A DNA stretch of 64,000 nucleotides, taken from Oikopleura dioica. Its lineage: Eukaryota > Chordata > Appendicularia > Copelata > Oikopleuridae. The translations under genes and the position numbers were made by a program. This document shows, piece after piece, positions 7,568 through 20,824 of this stretch. Under the pieces are notes generated by a model. That model did no database searches. It was given only the letters and a program-made list of their open reading frames with translations, and was not told the DNA's origin. The stretch spans positions 6,510,001 through 6,574,000 of the forward strand of contig OU015569.1 of assembly GCA_907165135.1 (NCBI GenBank). Direction: 5' to 3'. Every line of letters begins with the position of its first letter. Positions within the stretch are counted from its first letter, which is position 1.

Positions 7568-10500
7568 CCTGGTTACGCTCCTTTGACTACGATCTACTCT
7601 TATGTTGCGCCTTCTGAGCTTTTCTCGATAAAGGAAACTATTCTAGCGAAAAAAAAATGATCCAATGGAACTGTTAATTAGTTATTTTGGTTTCTTTCTT
7701 CATGATTTGGCGAGCTTTAGGTGATGTAAATTTGTCGGCGTGGTCGCCGGCCGGAAGCAAGAGTATGTTCAACACTCGCCAGCAAGCCACAAAATCAGAA
7801 CATATCTAGTAAGACCGTTAATGCTATTCATTAAACGACATCTCCTACGTATTCAAACGTGACTGTCTTTTGTAGTTTTGCCGAAAAAAGCGCCACCATG
7901 CGGGGCACTTTCTCTTCCGCCGGAAGTGCTCTGATTGGCCAAAGCCAGAGAGGCACTAAAGACACACGAACCAGAGTGTGACTACTTCTGAGTTCTTTTT
8001 CGTCGTAATTTCTATTCTGATCGCTTTGGATGCCAGCGATGTACGCAAATATTTGGCCATGTTTTTGGAATTATTCATAAGAGTCTTATTTTAGATTCAT
8101 CGTGACAATAATATTTCGTGCGGGACTCGAGTGTTTGAATTGTATTTGAACTTCGCCAAACTTTGAGTTCGCGACAATACCCTTACAGTATGTCGAAAAA
8201 AATCAAGAATAGTGTTCGAATAAGGTGCCCTGCTAGTCATAACATTATCAGTAGAAACTGGAGTGATTGCTTTATTACTCTAGGAATTTCCCAAAGAGAG
8301 AACTTCGACCTTGTTTATCGCCTTTTTATGGACTGGGAAAATGTGGGAAATTTGCTCTTGCTGGTTAACAATATCCGGGCATGGAGACGGGCGCGTAAGG
8401 CATGGCATGGCGACCGGTTTTCTCCCGGAAACGGCAGCCGAAAATTGTTCAAAGCGATGACCGAAAATAGTTTTTACTGTTGGACAACGAGTCGCCACAA
8501 TTAGCTTATTCACATCTTTTTTCCTTGACTTCCTCGACGGCGAATCCAAGATACGCCATTGATTAGGCACTCGGGGTAATTATACATCTTCCAAGAGCAG
8601 CGGTCTTTTTTAGTTCTTGCTGCTTTGAGCGCCCGAATTTGAAGCCCGAATTAATATTAATCAGTAAGACTTTTCGTTTCTTTTTGTGCATTTTGGGCGA
8701 CTTTCCGGTTTGAAAGTTTTCACTTTGCGCGCGGCGTCTACTTCACAGCACGCGCCGCCAGAGCTGTGAGAGTGTTACAAGACTGTGCCGTGGATGGTAG
8801 AAACTGACCTGAGCAGAAATCATTTGAGCCCGCGAGTTGAGCCACAGTTCTTCTCAGGTTCCCATACAATGCGTTCATTTCCGCTATATTATTCACTCAA
8901 AATATCCCAAAATCTGATCTTGGCATACAGAGAATGAAAAACCCAATAATAAAAATGATTGGTGTTGAGTTTTTCGCTGGTCGAAGGTGGACTCCTTTTA
9001 ATTGCATGACTAGTTCTTCGCACTCTCAATTTCGTTTATCAGATGGTGAGAAGTAGCACTTGGAAGTTGCCCCAGTCGATAAAATCAAAACCAAGATCCG
9101 GACGTGCGTCTTCAGTTCCAAAACTAATTTTGCCAAAAACGAACCTGAAAGGGTTCCGGATGCGGCTACTTCCGGCAAGATTGGCACACATATACAAATG
9201 ATATTGACGGAATAGCGATGACAGAATTCCTACCTGAAAATCTGGAATAGGCTCTTTATCAAAGAGCAGGAACATAAAAAGCATAGCTCGAATACCGGTA
9301 ACAAAAGCTGGTTTCCAAAGACTCGTTCCATGGATTCTGAGAACAGACGAAAGAAAATCGCCTGGTTATCAAGTTAGACTTTGTAGTCAATAGCTTTATG
9401 CATTTATATCTTTATGTTTTGCACTACTATGCATCAGACGTATTTATAGCCTTCACTGACAAAGAGCAGTCGGAGCGACGTGCCGATTTGTCTCTGCCCT
9501 GCTCGGCAATAATTAAACGCCAGAAAGGCAGTTTCAGTCGTGATAGTCTTCTTTCTGCGGGGCGATTCCACCTTTTCGTCATTTTATGACACTTCTTAAG
9601 GGTGCTTCACACAGGAAGGTTTAAAAAGTGTTAAAATTCATCTCGCAGGCAGGGTTCCAGTCCTAGACCGGATACAATAAAGGCCCTTTGATGATTTAGC
9701 CCCTGCAAGTAAGCCACAGTAGGTCCTGCAACAGTAGCATGTTTGTGATCGGCGAAGAAAGAGGCCTTTGTATTCGCGGTTGGGTACTCTATCTCTGGCG
9801 GCGGTGGAGGACAATCTCTGGGATTATCCGCCAGTTTAAGAAGCGCTCAACATGCTGTTCACCGACTGGGCGCTTCCGGCGAACGTGTTTGATAAGAGGC
9901 GCAAGGCGCTGATAGCGGAAAAGTGATAAGGAACAGAACGAGAACGCCCCTCAATTTTTCAACCCATCCGTCATTGTCGATGCCAATCAAAGCGTAAAAA
10001 GCAAAATGCTCGTCAATTGCTTTTTAGCAAATCCATTCTAAACCTTCCACCTACAGTCCGGTCAATCTATTCGCTTCCAGTAATTTTCGAATTGCCAAAG
10101 CTTATTATTTGAAGACCAAAAATGGTGTTTACGTTTGGAAAATGTTGAGTTTTGAACATGAAACATTGAAATATCAAAAATCCACTTTCCGCGTTGAGTA
10201 AACTACTCGACTTTCCTCGAATCGCGCAAAAACGATTTTAGATTTTTTGTTTTACGAACAACTCAGACAGAGCCCTTGAAGTGCAACGAGGAAATACCTG
10301 ACCTCGAATTTTCCTTCAAGGGTCGCTTTCATCACCTGAGCGTTACTTTTACCTTCCAAATAGAAAGCTGTTTTGCCAGCCTAAATGTCGCTTTTTGAAG
10401 AAGCCTGTTACTTATCCAAATTCTGGGATCTAAATTTTGGGAAAGAAGCAAGCCGGTGACTGAGTTCAAGTCTTTTCATAAGTCGCTAATTTTACTGTCA

Positions 10501-13071
10501 AAGTTGTAACTGAAGTGGAAAATCTTCACACACTGTAATAAAACTTGCCGGGCGGCGGAAGCGTGCGCTCGGAAGTACTTTTCACATATGCATCGACACA
10601 TTCAGAAAGGGATTACGAAGTATAAGATCCGAAAGGATGTTTATGTCTAAGCCGGAGTTTCCGGGATTAAAAATGAAGAAAGCCAAAATAACTCATCATC
10701 TTAGGTAGGTTCTTGCTTAATTTTTACGGCCATGTTTGTAATTGAGAAATTCGGAGGCGCGTGATTTGCTCTCAGCGTGACTCTTCTGATAATCGTAACT
10801 GTTAGTGAAGATAAAAGACGAGGCTAGTCACGTGTCGGGATGGACAGGTGCAGCAAGTGCCGTGTGGCTGCTCGACAGGTCGCGAGCTTCGAGGGAGATG
10901 TCGATTAGTCTCAGTTGGATCCATCATTAGTTCACTTTGATCTGGCTATGGCGGAAACCAACTTAAATGGATTCGCGAGGCGAACGTAAAATCCATGATC
11001 GACGAGTGTAACGTCATCGAAATCGCCAAGTTTTATTAATTGATGGATTTAAATCGCCGACAGAAGGAACTCTTTACGAACAAGAAGGATAATATTTCCC
11101 CCAGGCGTGATATATTCATCGCTGCAAAAGTAGAAATGAGAAATTATCACAGCTGGATTATTCCCTTTGAGCTGCAGAGGGCCAGCCGATTAAAAATTCA
11201 AGAGCAGAAACAATAGCCGAATTCGTAATTTTGACACGGCGAGCCGCGGCTTACATAGCGTCGGATTCATCTTTTGGATAGTTCGATAAATTCTAAAATG
11301 TTTCCGTCGGCCGGTTTCGTGTTGCCAGGTGAATACTCGAAGCTCTTTTTTCGCGCTTTTGGCAGGCGGATACGGCCCTGTCTGATAAAAAATCAGCTAC
11401 GAACATTATTTTGCAAACAACAACTAACAAATGCAAGCGTTTTAGAACAGCTGTCGAATTCGGAATAATGCTGCTTGTGACTGTAGAAGGATCAAGTTGA
11501 TCAATTTGCCACTCATCCCTTTCTTTCTAATTTGCCCAATTGGGTGTGATGGATCGCTTTTAGATTTTGTTAATGCCTTTTTTCCAGCTGGATAAATTTT
11601 TGTAGGGCACACGTTTTGCGGTTGTGCTATCAGTATCCGCGCGTCGCGTTCGTTTCCGTTTTTATGCAACACGGATTTCAGACGCAATTAGGCCCTGTCC
11701 AAGCTGATGTAATATCTGATCTGCGCTAATAAGGGTCAAATTTTGCTCCACTTCCGACGAGTTTATGGCTCCTCGAAAGACTCTGAAATTCAACAGAATG
11801 GCACTTGTTTCATTTCCGCCCTTTTCGCACCTACTCCTCCTCATAAAATGCTAGAATCAATCAGACTGGCCGATCTTTTCCCAAGCAGAATTTCTAGGGA
11901 CAAATTGGATGACCCAAATTGCGCCAATTTGACAAAGCGCGTAATTTTTGATTGTCTTGGGAAAGGAAGCACTCGCTGTACCTACAGCAGAAAATCTGCA
12001 ACAGGCAATCAAGATTTAAGGCTCTAGAATTCTTGTTAGGAGGTTCACACTCTGAGTTTTCTTTGACAAAAATTAGCGTCAGTAGAAAACAAGCGCGTTC
12101 ATGTGAAAATGCCATTGCCTCGACCGCGAACAAATGAGATTCCTTCTGATTTAGTGAATTAATAAGTAATAAAATTACTCGCGTCGTCTGATAAGTTCCT
12201 TATCGAACCGCAAACTCTCCCCACAAATGATTTGGCCCTTATTTTATTTATTCCCCGCGATTTATGGCGGCCCATCATTTCTCCATCAATTCCAAATTTC
12301 GCTCTTGAATCAACTCGCCAGTAGTCACTAACTTAATCTTTAGCCTACCTTCTAAGGTAAGGTAGGGTTTCTTTGCTAGTTGAGCAATAAATCTTTATTG
12401 GGCCAGGTCACTTTCACAAGGTGATATAGGATTTGAGTGAATCATCAGACACCCTATCAGAATGTAATCACCAGTTAAAACTTCCGCGGCTACTTCCACA
12501 ACTAAGCCGCTCAATCGAATAACTATCCAAACATCTTTCCGCCTGCATTGTAAATTTTAAAATAGATGATGGAAAAGATCTTCTTGGAGAGGTGAAATGA
12601 GTACGATTTCGATGTAGGGATAATCTCAGATTGGCAATGGCAAACAAGGGTCGATTAGTAAAACTAGCAAGGATGCTGTTTGAGGCTGGCGACGAGAGCT
12701 CGGTCGGGCACGATGGGTGGCGCCAGGACCGTGGCCGCATGACGGCGCACTCGCTGAGCTGGCTCTTTCAATCCGTCCGTTCTGCCTTTCTCGACTCGAA
12801 TTTTTGTGACTTTGATATCGGAAAAAGTTTTCGTATAATTCTGCAACCGGCCACCGGAAGATTCTCCATCCGGCCCAGTAGTAGTATTCCGGACAGTAAA
12901 TCACAGAAACTCAAAAAACAAACAAAAACTCGTCCTTTTAATTTATAGAGATAAGAAGCTTCACCGGAACGCGAACACAGAAGAACATTTCCACATTTTA
13001 CCATTTTTCTTCGCTGCACAGATAGAGATTTTCGCATGTGAGAAACTTGATGAAGAACTCGAAGAAAAGCT
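7568..13071. other. Gene-poor stretch upstream of the secreted basic protein
   Basis: No gene could be built with confidence in 5.5 kb. Weak candidates: a 104-codon plus-strand frame from ATG 8190 to 8504 preceded by a cttacag acceptor; minus-strand pieces at about 9380-9039 (HGTSLWKPAFVTGIRAM, then FGKISFGTEDARPDLG ending at 9039) that look exon-like but could not be phased; a short end at about 9856-9927 (MLFTDWALPANVFDKRR); and a 105-codon frame at 12631-12948. The stretch could contain regulatory DNA for the gene starting at 13072. Confidence 0.5.
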
Positions 13072-16000
13072 ATGAAACTGATTCTTTTCCACGTGCTCAT
13101 GGCGACCACTGAAGCTTTCCTCAAGGACCACGTACAGTTCACATCTACAGTAAGTACAAAACTAATGAAATTCGACTAAAATCGAGCATTATTTTTAAAA
13201 ATATTTTTGCTCTTCGCCGGCTTCGATTTTAAATAATGATTTCTAGCGCTCGAAAGCGGCCTTCTCGAGAAGAAGGAAAAGTTTTAACTCAGCGCAGAGT
13301 CGTCGCTGGACGGACTCCGTGATTGACCCAGCGGCAGCTTTTGCCCACGACGTTGACGTCCTCGTGGGGAGCAGTAGTAGCAACAACGATAATTTTTTTG
13401 ACTCCGACAAGTCACCGTCCTCGCTGCGCTCATCAGTCAACTTCGTTTCCCTCGCGGACTCACAGGCAGATGGACTCCCTCGCCCTTTCGTCTCACGAAG
13501 GTACAAATACGCCGATGCTCATTCCAACGAAGCTATTGCCGATTCACAAGTTGAGGACACCTCTGAGCGGCTTACCCGTCGGAAGACTTCCATTTCTTCG
13601 CATCCCAGCAGCTTTACATCATCTTCGTCTCTGCTTGATAGTAGTAGGCAAATGGATCTCATCCCAAGTTGCACCCAGCATCACAAAAAGGAGTATGGCT
13701 GCTACACTTACCTCCGGAATTACTCGTAAGTCATAAAATCAAGTGTTATATATTTAAAACTACCTCTAACTTCTATTTTCAGACCGCAAGGAGTAAAACA
13801 ACGATACCTCTCAATAGTAAAATGTCCAAAGAGAAGAAAATCCTCAACGAGGAGGCGAGAAGTCGACTGCGAGAAAATCCCTACTTCGAGAAGTTGCCGA
13901 AAATCCAGAAGGAAAACCAAGAAGAAGAACAGTCGTCGAAAGAACCGTGGCAGAGATAGCTTCAAAAAAGCGCAGTGTCAGGCGCCCGGCGCCAGATACT
14001 ATGTGAAAGGGGCCAACCACGGACCTGTGGAGAGAGACCACAAGAATAACAGTAAGTCATATCTTCGATTTTACGTTTTTACCTCTCATTTTACTTTATT
14101 TAACACAAAAGAAGAGCGTTTTTTTGGGAATTTTGTGGAATACCGAGTCCGGAAGGGAGTTCTATTCGAGTTTCCTTTTCAAATTTGAGATGAAACGGCC
14201 CAACAGAGGTGAAAAGTAGACTCACTGGGGCCCGTTCTGGATGATTTTCAATAGTAAAGACAGTAGCCTTTGATCTCATGAGCGTAATACGTTCTTACAG
14301 TAGCTCTATAGCTTACCGTTTTGAATTATCTACTCAGCAGGTATCCGATCTCCTTGATGGAAGGCTCTGCATGCGGATAAGGAAAGTAAATGTGAAGCGG
14401 ATTTCAAGAAATAGATCGGTTCACTTTGGGGTATCCAAAAACGTCGAGATCAACTTTTGCTTTACTTCCCTCAAATTCAATTGTCTAAAAAGATGTCTAA
14501 TCCAATCAGCCTCATTGTGGGAGGGCAGCTGAGTTTCCACTTTTTTCCTTTTTTGTGACATTTCGCCGGCCAGCCGGAGCTCCAGATAGCTAACCGTTTG
14601 GGTTTACGTGCTACTGTCACGCCAGCGCTCTATTCAACAAGCTCAATCTGTCATTGCTTATTAATAACATGGTTTTCAGTGATTTTCAAGCAGATCATCA
14701 ACGGCACGGACACACTGGAAATCTTCACTTTCGAGCACCACGGCACTCAGCAGCGCTTGACCGTCGACGAAAACAGCTACTCCGTCGTCTTGCGGGTAAG
14801 TCGACTTTGCTTGGCATATTGCTTCAAAAGAGAGAGTGAGCTTGAAATGGGGGCAGGTGCAGCTGGTGACGTTTGATCGCGAGCAAATTCTTAAAATGAA
14901 ACACGGCATTAATGAGATCCGGAGCTATAAACGCGAGATAAGGTCACGAAAATTTACTCCCAACAGTTGCGCATTTTCAGGAATCGTTGACTCTCCAGCT
15001 GGGAAGGCGATTCTTATTTCCACTTTTCTGGCTTGAGTCACTCTTTTTGTGAATTTTGGGTTCGAGTCAAATCCGGAGGAATTTTCTGGCCCATTAGGTC
15101 CTTCTGAAGTTTGAAAAGTGAAAAATATCAGAAGACGTTAATCCGCGCGCATCGCTTCCTGTAAGCTAAACAATGATAGATCGCAACTGAGTGATTATGG
15201 AGTAAATACGGCCCGGTCCGACCCGCTAATAGACCCTAATATGCTGCCAATTTGCATTTTTGCCCCATTGTGCTAATGACAGATAAAAGAAAAGGGCCCC
15301 GCTGGAGACCTTGCCGCTCAAAGTAACTAAAAAACCATGTTGTTGCGCTATTGAAAGCACTTCCGTCTGTCAAAAGCCGCGAAAATAGTCGGACATTTGC
15401 GGTGACAATCTATTCAAGCTCAACACGCCCGAAAATTAATCTAAATATTGAGATTTAGGATATTTTAAATGAGAAAAAAAGATAAAGAGTAAAAGTAGAT
15501 GATCCCTACTCCAGTCACCAGCGCGTGATAAATAGAGTTGCATGTGCACATGTGTTTTTTAACTCTGTCCTTATCTTGTGGGAACTGTTGAATTTTTGCG
15601 ATTTTGGCAGGTTGCTGCGTTATCGCTGCGGCGATCCTGCGCGTCCGGCCCTGCTCAGGTGACTTTGTTTGGCTTTTCCGTAGTTCAAAACTTCCGGATA
15701 CACTTTGAAACGTTCCACCGCCCACTACCAAACAAAACATCAACACACAACATACAGGGCCAGCTGTGCTAGAACTTACAGTAACCTTCATGCGTGCGTG
15801 TGTGGAAAATTGGGCACTTACTTTGATCAAGCACTAGAATTGACAGCCTCACCATATGTTTTTCCTTCGTTCACTCAGACCGGATGTGACCCCAGTAGAG
15901 GTCAGCAAGGCCCTTCCCACGTGATTGATCCGCGAGATCAAACTCCCCGGAAAAGATAGACTTTCAAAGGCTAGACTTTTCGAAAATTTCAGGCGTCGTG

Positions 16001-17652
16001 CGCATCCGGACGGTGATTTTTGGCGATTTAATTTTTGAGTGGATCGAGTGTTTGAGTTGAAGATGAGTTTTTCAAATGATCTGTTTTTTTGTAAATTAAT
16101 TGAAAAGAACAAGTTTCGAGCTTTTGCTTTTTCAGGCGAGCTCTTCAAGTTGAGTAATCACCCCTAAGTTAGTTTTGCTAAAGTTTTCATAAATCATTTT
16201 TGCAAACAAAAACCAATCATCTCTCAGCTCTCATCAAGTAAAACAATAAAATCCGTATTCATAAAAGTACTTCTGAAGTAACAAATAATAGCATCATTCT
16301 TTTCTTCCGCTGCTTCCTAAGTTTTCCATACCCAGTTCTCACGCTTTTCCCACTGGCCGTAAACCAGTCAAAACGTTAAAGCCCTGACGGAACTGTAGAA
16401 CTGATCGATGGAAAGCGAGCCGCAATTAGCAAATGTGACTATCTGCCTCTCCGGTGAATCAATAGTAAATATTTTCCGCCAGCGATTCAAGTACGCGCGA
16501 TAAACGCCCTTTCAAGAACAATTTTTCCAAAGAGCGGATTTCCGCGGCATCGGCTGCGATCACTCTGTTGGAATTTTAACTGTGTGCACCGTCTTAAATT
16601 TTGGAATCGTGTTTTGGCTGAAACTATTCTATTTGCTTGGATATTGTGTTTAACAGTGTGCGCCAACCGCGACCGCAACACTGCAGTAATTACGTTGCTG
16701 ATAAGGTCTTATCGTTTGGATAAGCCGCCAGTCGAAAGCCTTACGGTACTTGAGTGGCGCTTTTCGCCTACTTTTTCCCAAGTCTACACACACTGGCTCT
16801 CTCAGTCCCACTAGCCTCAAAGCTCAAAACATTTTTGAAGAGATGAGATAAGATAAAGTGCGCGTCCGGGCGCGCCGCCGCCGCACCGCAAATTTTCGTA
16901 CTCGGCGCTCATTTTCACCGAAAACTGCCCGTTACCATTTCACTCACTAGCTCTGGTCCCTTCCTTATTCATTTTTCTAATTCGGGCGAACAACGTCCGG
17001 TGATTAGCGATACAAATTACTAACGGGTTTTCTTTAGGATGAATTAGTCTCCGAAGAGCAGAAATACCTCCAACAGTTCTACATTCGACGAACGGTGGTT
17101 TGCGGCAAACAGTGCAAAAAAGCGAATTTGGTATTTTTCGAGTGGTGCCCAGCCGATGGATGCGCGAGGAGTAAACGCAAGCGCAAGTTCCTAGCGATGT
17201 CCGCTGAGGGCTACTTGATGATCGTCAACGGCTCGCTGAGACAGATGGAGAAGCCGAAGAACAAGATTAAAAACGAGGAGTCTACGAGCGTTGATTCGAG
17301 AAACAAGCAGTCAATGATGGTGAGCTGGAAGTGGAACAACTGCACACGTGAGAGCTGCCCGATGTTCCAAAAAAGCGAGAAGGTCACGCGCAAGAGCAGG
17401 CGTACGCAGGAACGAAGCAGCGTGCAGTACGCCGGCGAAGCCACTCAAGCTCACCAAAAGAAAAGCCGAAGAAAAGACTCTCGGCGAAAAGACCGCACCA
17501 AGGACGAGAGCAGCAGCATTGCACGCCAGAAGTACGTCGTCTACTTCGAGTTGAACTCGCTCAGCTCGAAGATGAAGCACGACGAACTCTCGCCGACGCT
17601 GGAAGACCTCAAAGTCGCTCAACAGTTTCATCAGCGAAGGCGGAAGAACTAG
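13072..17652 (+). CDS. Secreted, highly basic protein with an FGF-like motif
   Basis: Exons 13072-13149, 13247-13725, 13783-14051, 14680-14795 and 17038-17652 join in frame to 518 aa. The start gives a signal peptide (MKLILFHVLMATTEAF). A Ser-rich pro-region follows, then long runs of Lys/Arg (SRRKNRGRDSFKK). The core carries FEHHGTQQRLTVDENSYSVV and, in the last exon, RKFLAMSAEGYLMI. That last motif resembles the FGF consensus Y-L-A-M-N-x-E-G-x-L. A possible ECxF equivalent (ESCPMF) lies further on, followed by another Lys/Arg-rich tail. It may be a very divergent FGF or a heparin-binding secreted factor; the FGF call is weak. Introns 3 (628 nt) and 4 (2.24 kb) are long for this window, which fits a developmentally regulated gene. 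Confidence 0.55.
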
Positions 17653-19257
17653 AGCTCCGGAAAGAGTATTAAAACCAAGCGACCCTACTTTTTGGGCTAC
17701 ACTCAGCTTGCAGCCCATGTGTACATTATTTACTGTGGCTACTGTACATTTCTTCAATCGAACCTACACTCAACTCATTCGATGAGCTATTATAAATCTA
17801 TTAAGGACTTATTTAAATTAAAGATCCGTGTATTATTAAAAACTCAAATAAGCAACGGTAAAACACAACACTTCTGCCAAACGAGCTGTAAGTTCATCTC
17901 TAGTATTCTTGACTACTGTAAAATATTAAATTTAACGTCATTTATGAGAACTGACAGTACTGAATACACAAAAAACCTACATTAAAAAGACTTTTTTTTT
18001 TGTTTCTAATTAGAAACCGTTCAAGAACAAACCATTCATCTATCAATTTGGGGAGGAAATTTTAGTGATAAGGGAGTTTTTCGGGTTTCAGTTATTGTAA
18101 TTTGTTTGGTCGAGTGACTAAGGTCGGAGATAAGGGAGTCCGCCGCTGATAAAGTCACCGTCTTTGTGATAAGGTGAAGCCACAGCACCTAGCGCCAAAA
18201 AATACTTCCGTCTTACTTTCAAAACTTTCAATAAGCTTTCTCCGGCATACTTCGAAGATTTAGGGGAATATCATATTCCGAGTGTGTTTAAATTCCAAGT
18301 TTTGGGTAACATGCTTTAGTTTTTTCTTATGCACGAATAAAATCTTTTTTTTTTTTATTTGGCGATTTTCAAGAATACGTTACAGGGTCCTTTAAAAAAG
18401 ACACTTGAGAAAATGGCTGCGATTTGTCGTGCGTTTTCGCTAGTTGATTGTGGGAAAATCAATAGCATAATTGTTCCAGAGAGCTCTGACGGAAGTGCTT
18501 CAAATCTTTGATACCATCGAGATTTCAAAAAAACGCTCACGTACCGGACACGTTGACCAGACAAATTATGCTAGTAGGAAGAGGAAATGATCATCAGAGA
18601 GCATTGACAAAAACCCATGGAATCTATCCAATGATGCGACCTTTTACTACCGTTTCGATAATAGAACTCACCTGTGTCCTTGTGTACTTTTAGTTGGGGG
18701 ACCTTTGCATTGTTTCCCCAAGTGTTCCTTATCTTTCTCGTTATAGTCATCCCTTAATCTGGCGAAGTAGTGAAAACATGTGGCATTTGGACCGAAAAAA
18801 TGATAAGAGGTTAAAACGAGAGGCTGGAGCTTTTTCACTCGTAGATCTGGAGACATGGAGGAGTGTACAGTTAATTAAGTCAGCATCTCTCTCGCAGTTC
18901 ATAACGATGCGAGTTACACACACACCTATACGAGTACAAAATATTACTTGAAATTTCAAGATTCTAATCCAATTCTAGGAAAAAGCTGTTTGTTCCGATT
19001 AATAGTTCATGCCTTCTACTTGTCGTCCTCTTAATAAAAAACAAATGAATAGCCATAACTGCGTTGTTTTGTTTGAATCTTTTATATTCCACAAAGTACA
19101 ATAATAATAAAGAACTCATGATAAGATGAATGAAGATGAAGAATATTCGATTGCACGGGTTTTAGAGATTATGGACTTACGAGGACATGTTTGTAGAGAG
19201 TAGTATCGAGTAATGATATGGAAAGTGAAAACTCAGATAGAAGAACTCTCGAAGATA
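17653..19257. other. Intergenic region, no gene seen
   Basis: AT-rich spacer between the secreted basic protein and the V-ATPase gene, holding both 3' untranslated regions. Short open frames on both strands have no splice or family support. Confidence 0.55.
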
Positions 19258-20504
19258 TCAGTGGATAGGGATGTAGTTATTGATCTTTGCTTTGTGTTTC
19301 TGCGCGATGCACTCTGATATCCACACAATGTTGCGGCACTCTTGTTCCTGGAGAAGAGTTAGCACTTGAAAAGGCGCATCTTTCTTACCTTCAGTTTGAT
19401 CCAGGAGTAAAAAGAAGCGAAAGTGAACTGTCTCATAAAAACAAGCATGTTGATTTTCACTTCGTGCTTGAAGAACTTGTCTTCGAGGGTGAAGTCGGAT
19501 GCACCCTGGCCCACGCCGTCGAAGAGTGAACGATAATTCGGAAATGTGTCAGCTACCTGGCGAACTTGCTCGAAATCATCGCACTTTCCAAGCATTGATA
19601 GACCTATAAAAACATGAAAATGATATGGAGAAGATGCGCACCGTAAGGATAGAGGGTTCCGCACTCTGGGTAGAGCTTCTCTCGTGCGTCCTTCGTCAGT
19701 TCGGTTCCGAAAGAATTGATCGTGATAAGGAATGCCCTTCGGTCGGCTTCAAATTCGAGGATAGGGCACATTGTCTCTTCCGTGCACCCACCGATGTCTT
19801 TGCACAGCTTGTAAAATGCCTCGATCCAGTTCTACCAGGAAAACATAATTAGATGATTGACCAAAAAATTACCTTGTAAAGCGTGTTTCTGATAATTTCA
19901 ATGTTCATTTCGTCGAGATCAGCTTCAGAAAAACCGTTGAAAAATTCCGAAAGAGGAGTGTCAATCAAGATCGAATTGTAGAGCTCTCCAGGAGTCTGCG
20001 CAATCGTCACAGCTTCCATTTGTTCGAAGATACCAAGAGGATGGCACTAAATAGAAGTTGATTTCTCGGGATGTTTTTATAGAATGGACGAACCTTAGGG
20101 ACGAGTTCCGAGAGCTGTCTTCTGTTGAGAGTACCGTTGATGAGGAGACAGACGTTGTCGATCATGTACTGGTAAGAAATGAAGTCGAGAAACTTGGACA
20201 GCTCTCCGCTAGAATGATTGCGCATGTGCTCGAACTCGGCGACCATTTTGTCCCGCAGACGAGCGGATATCAGCGACGAAGAGACTACGGCAGCTTCGTC
20301 ATTCAGAAACGTCCCATAAGATGTCCCCTAGAAGTAATTTTGCATTTGCTTTACTTGAAAAGGACATACCGCTAAATGGATCTTGAGGTCTTCAAGTGAG
20401 TCACACTGCGTTAGGGCTTGGTACTCCGTCTGGTTCAAAAGTCCATTCTTGAATCCCCGCACCATTCCTTCCAAATAGCCATACTGCGGATTGAAAAGCA
20501 GCAT
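19258..20504 (-). CDS. ATP6V0D1: V-type H+-ATPase V0 subunit d
   Basis: Six exons on the minus strand (20504-20370, 20327-20094, 20046-19873, 19831-19642, 19603-19389, 19347-19258) join exactly in phase to 345 aa, close to the roughly 350 aa of animal subunit d. Diagnostic segments align throughout: [80 protein letters not shown], and the end NNYIPIH. Subunit d sits on the cytosolic face of the membrane c-ring and couples the V1 rotor stalk to it in the proton pump of lysosomes, endosomes and secretory membranes. All introns are short (42-48 nt) GT-AG. It is divergent from the USP22 gene, with 320 nt between the start codons, so the promoters must be compact or shared. Confidence 0.95.
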
Positions 20505-20824
20505 TTCTCTATTTGATCTATTCTGCTATTCTGACTATTCTTTTTGGGCGATTTTCTCGTTTTTGCGACGCTGCGTCAAAATCAATGAATTTCTCTCGCG
20601 CCCGCCTATTGGACAGAGACGGAAAACGCGCCAATTTTCGTCTTCAGAGAATTGCTCGTCCTTTCTACAATCATCTAAAATCACATCTGCTTGAAGTTCG
20701 ATAAATGATTTTCTTTCCGAAGTTAATTACAATCTTTGGTCCGATATTAATTTGTTCACTAATCAAATAATCGTCATGAATTGTTGTTTAGCCAAGAGAC
20801 AATCGAGTTTGTTATGAGCCTGTG
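20505..20824. promoter_or_regulatory. Divergent intergenic promoter region (V-ATPase d / USP22)
   Basis: Only 320 nt separate two start codons pointing away from each other, so promoter elements and 5' leaders of both genes must lie here or inside the genes. No TATA box or known motif could be assigned with confidence. A short acceptor-like ttgtttag at about 20783-20790 precedes the USP22 start and could be a spliced-leader acceptor. Confidence 0.4.

Noticed and set aside
13323-13736. 137-codon plus-strand frame
   Set aside because: Overlaps exon 2 of the secreted basic protein in another frame; only the chosen frame links to a signal peptide and to the next exon in phase.
17311-17757. 148-codon minus-strand frame rich in Leu/Val/Ala
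   Set aside because: Complement of the Lys/Arg-rich plus-strand exon; such codons read as hydrophobic on the other strand. No start context or splice support.
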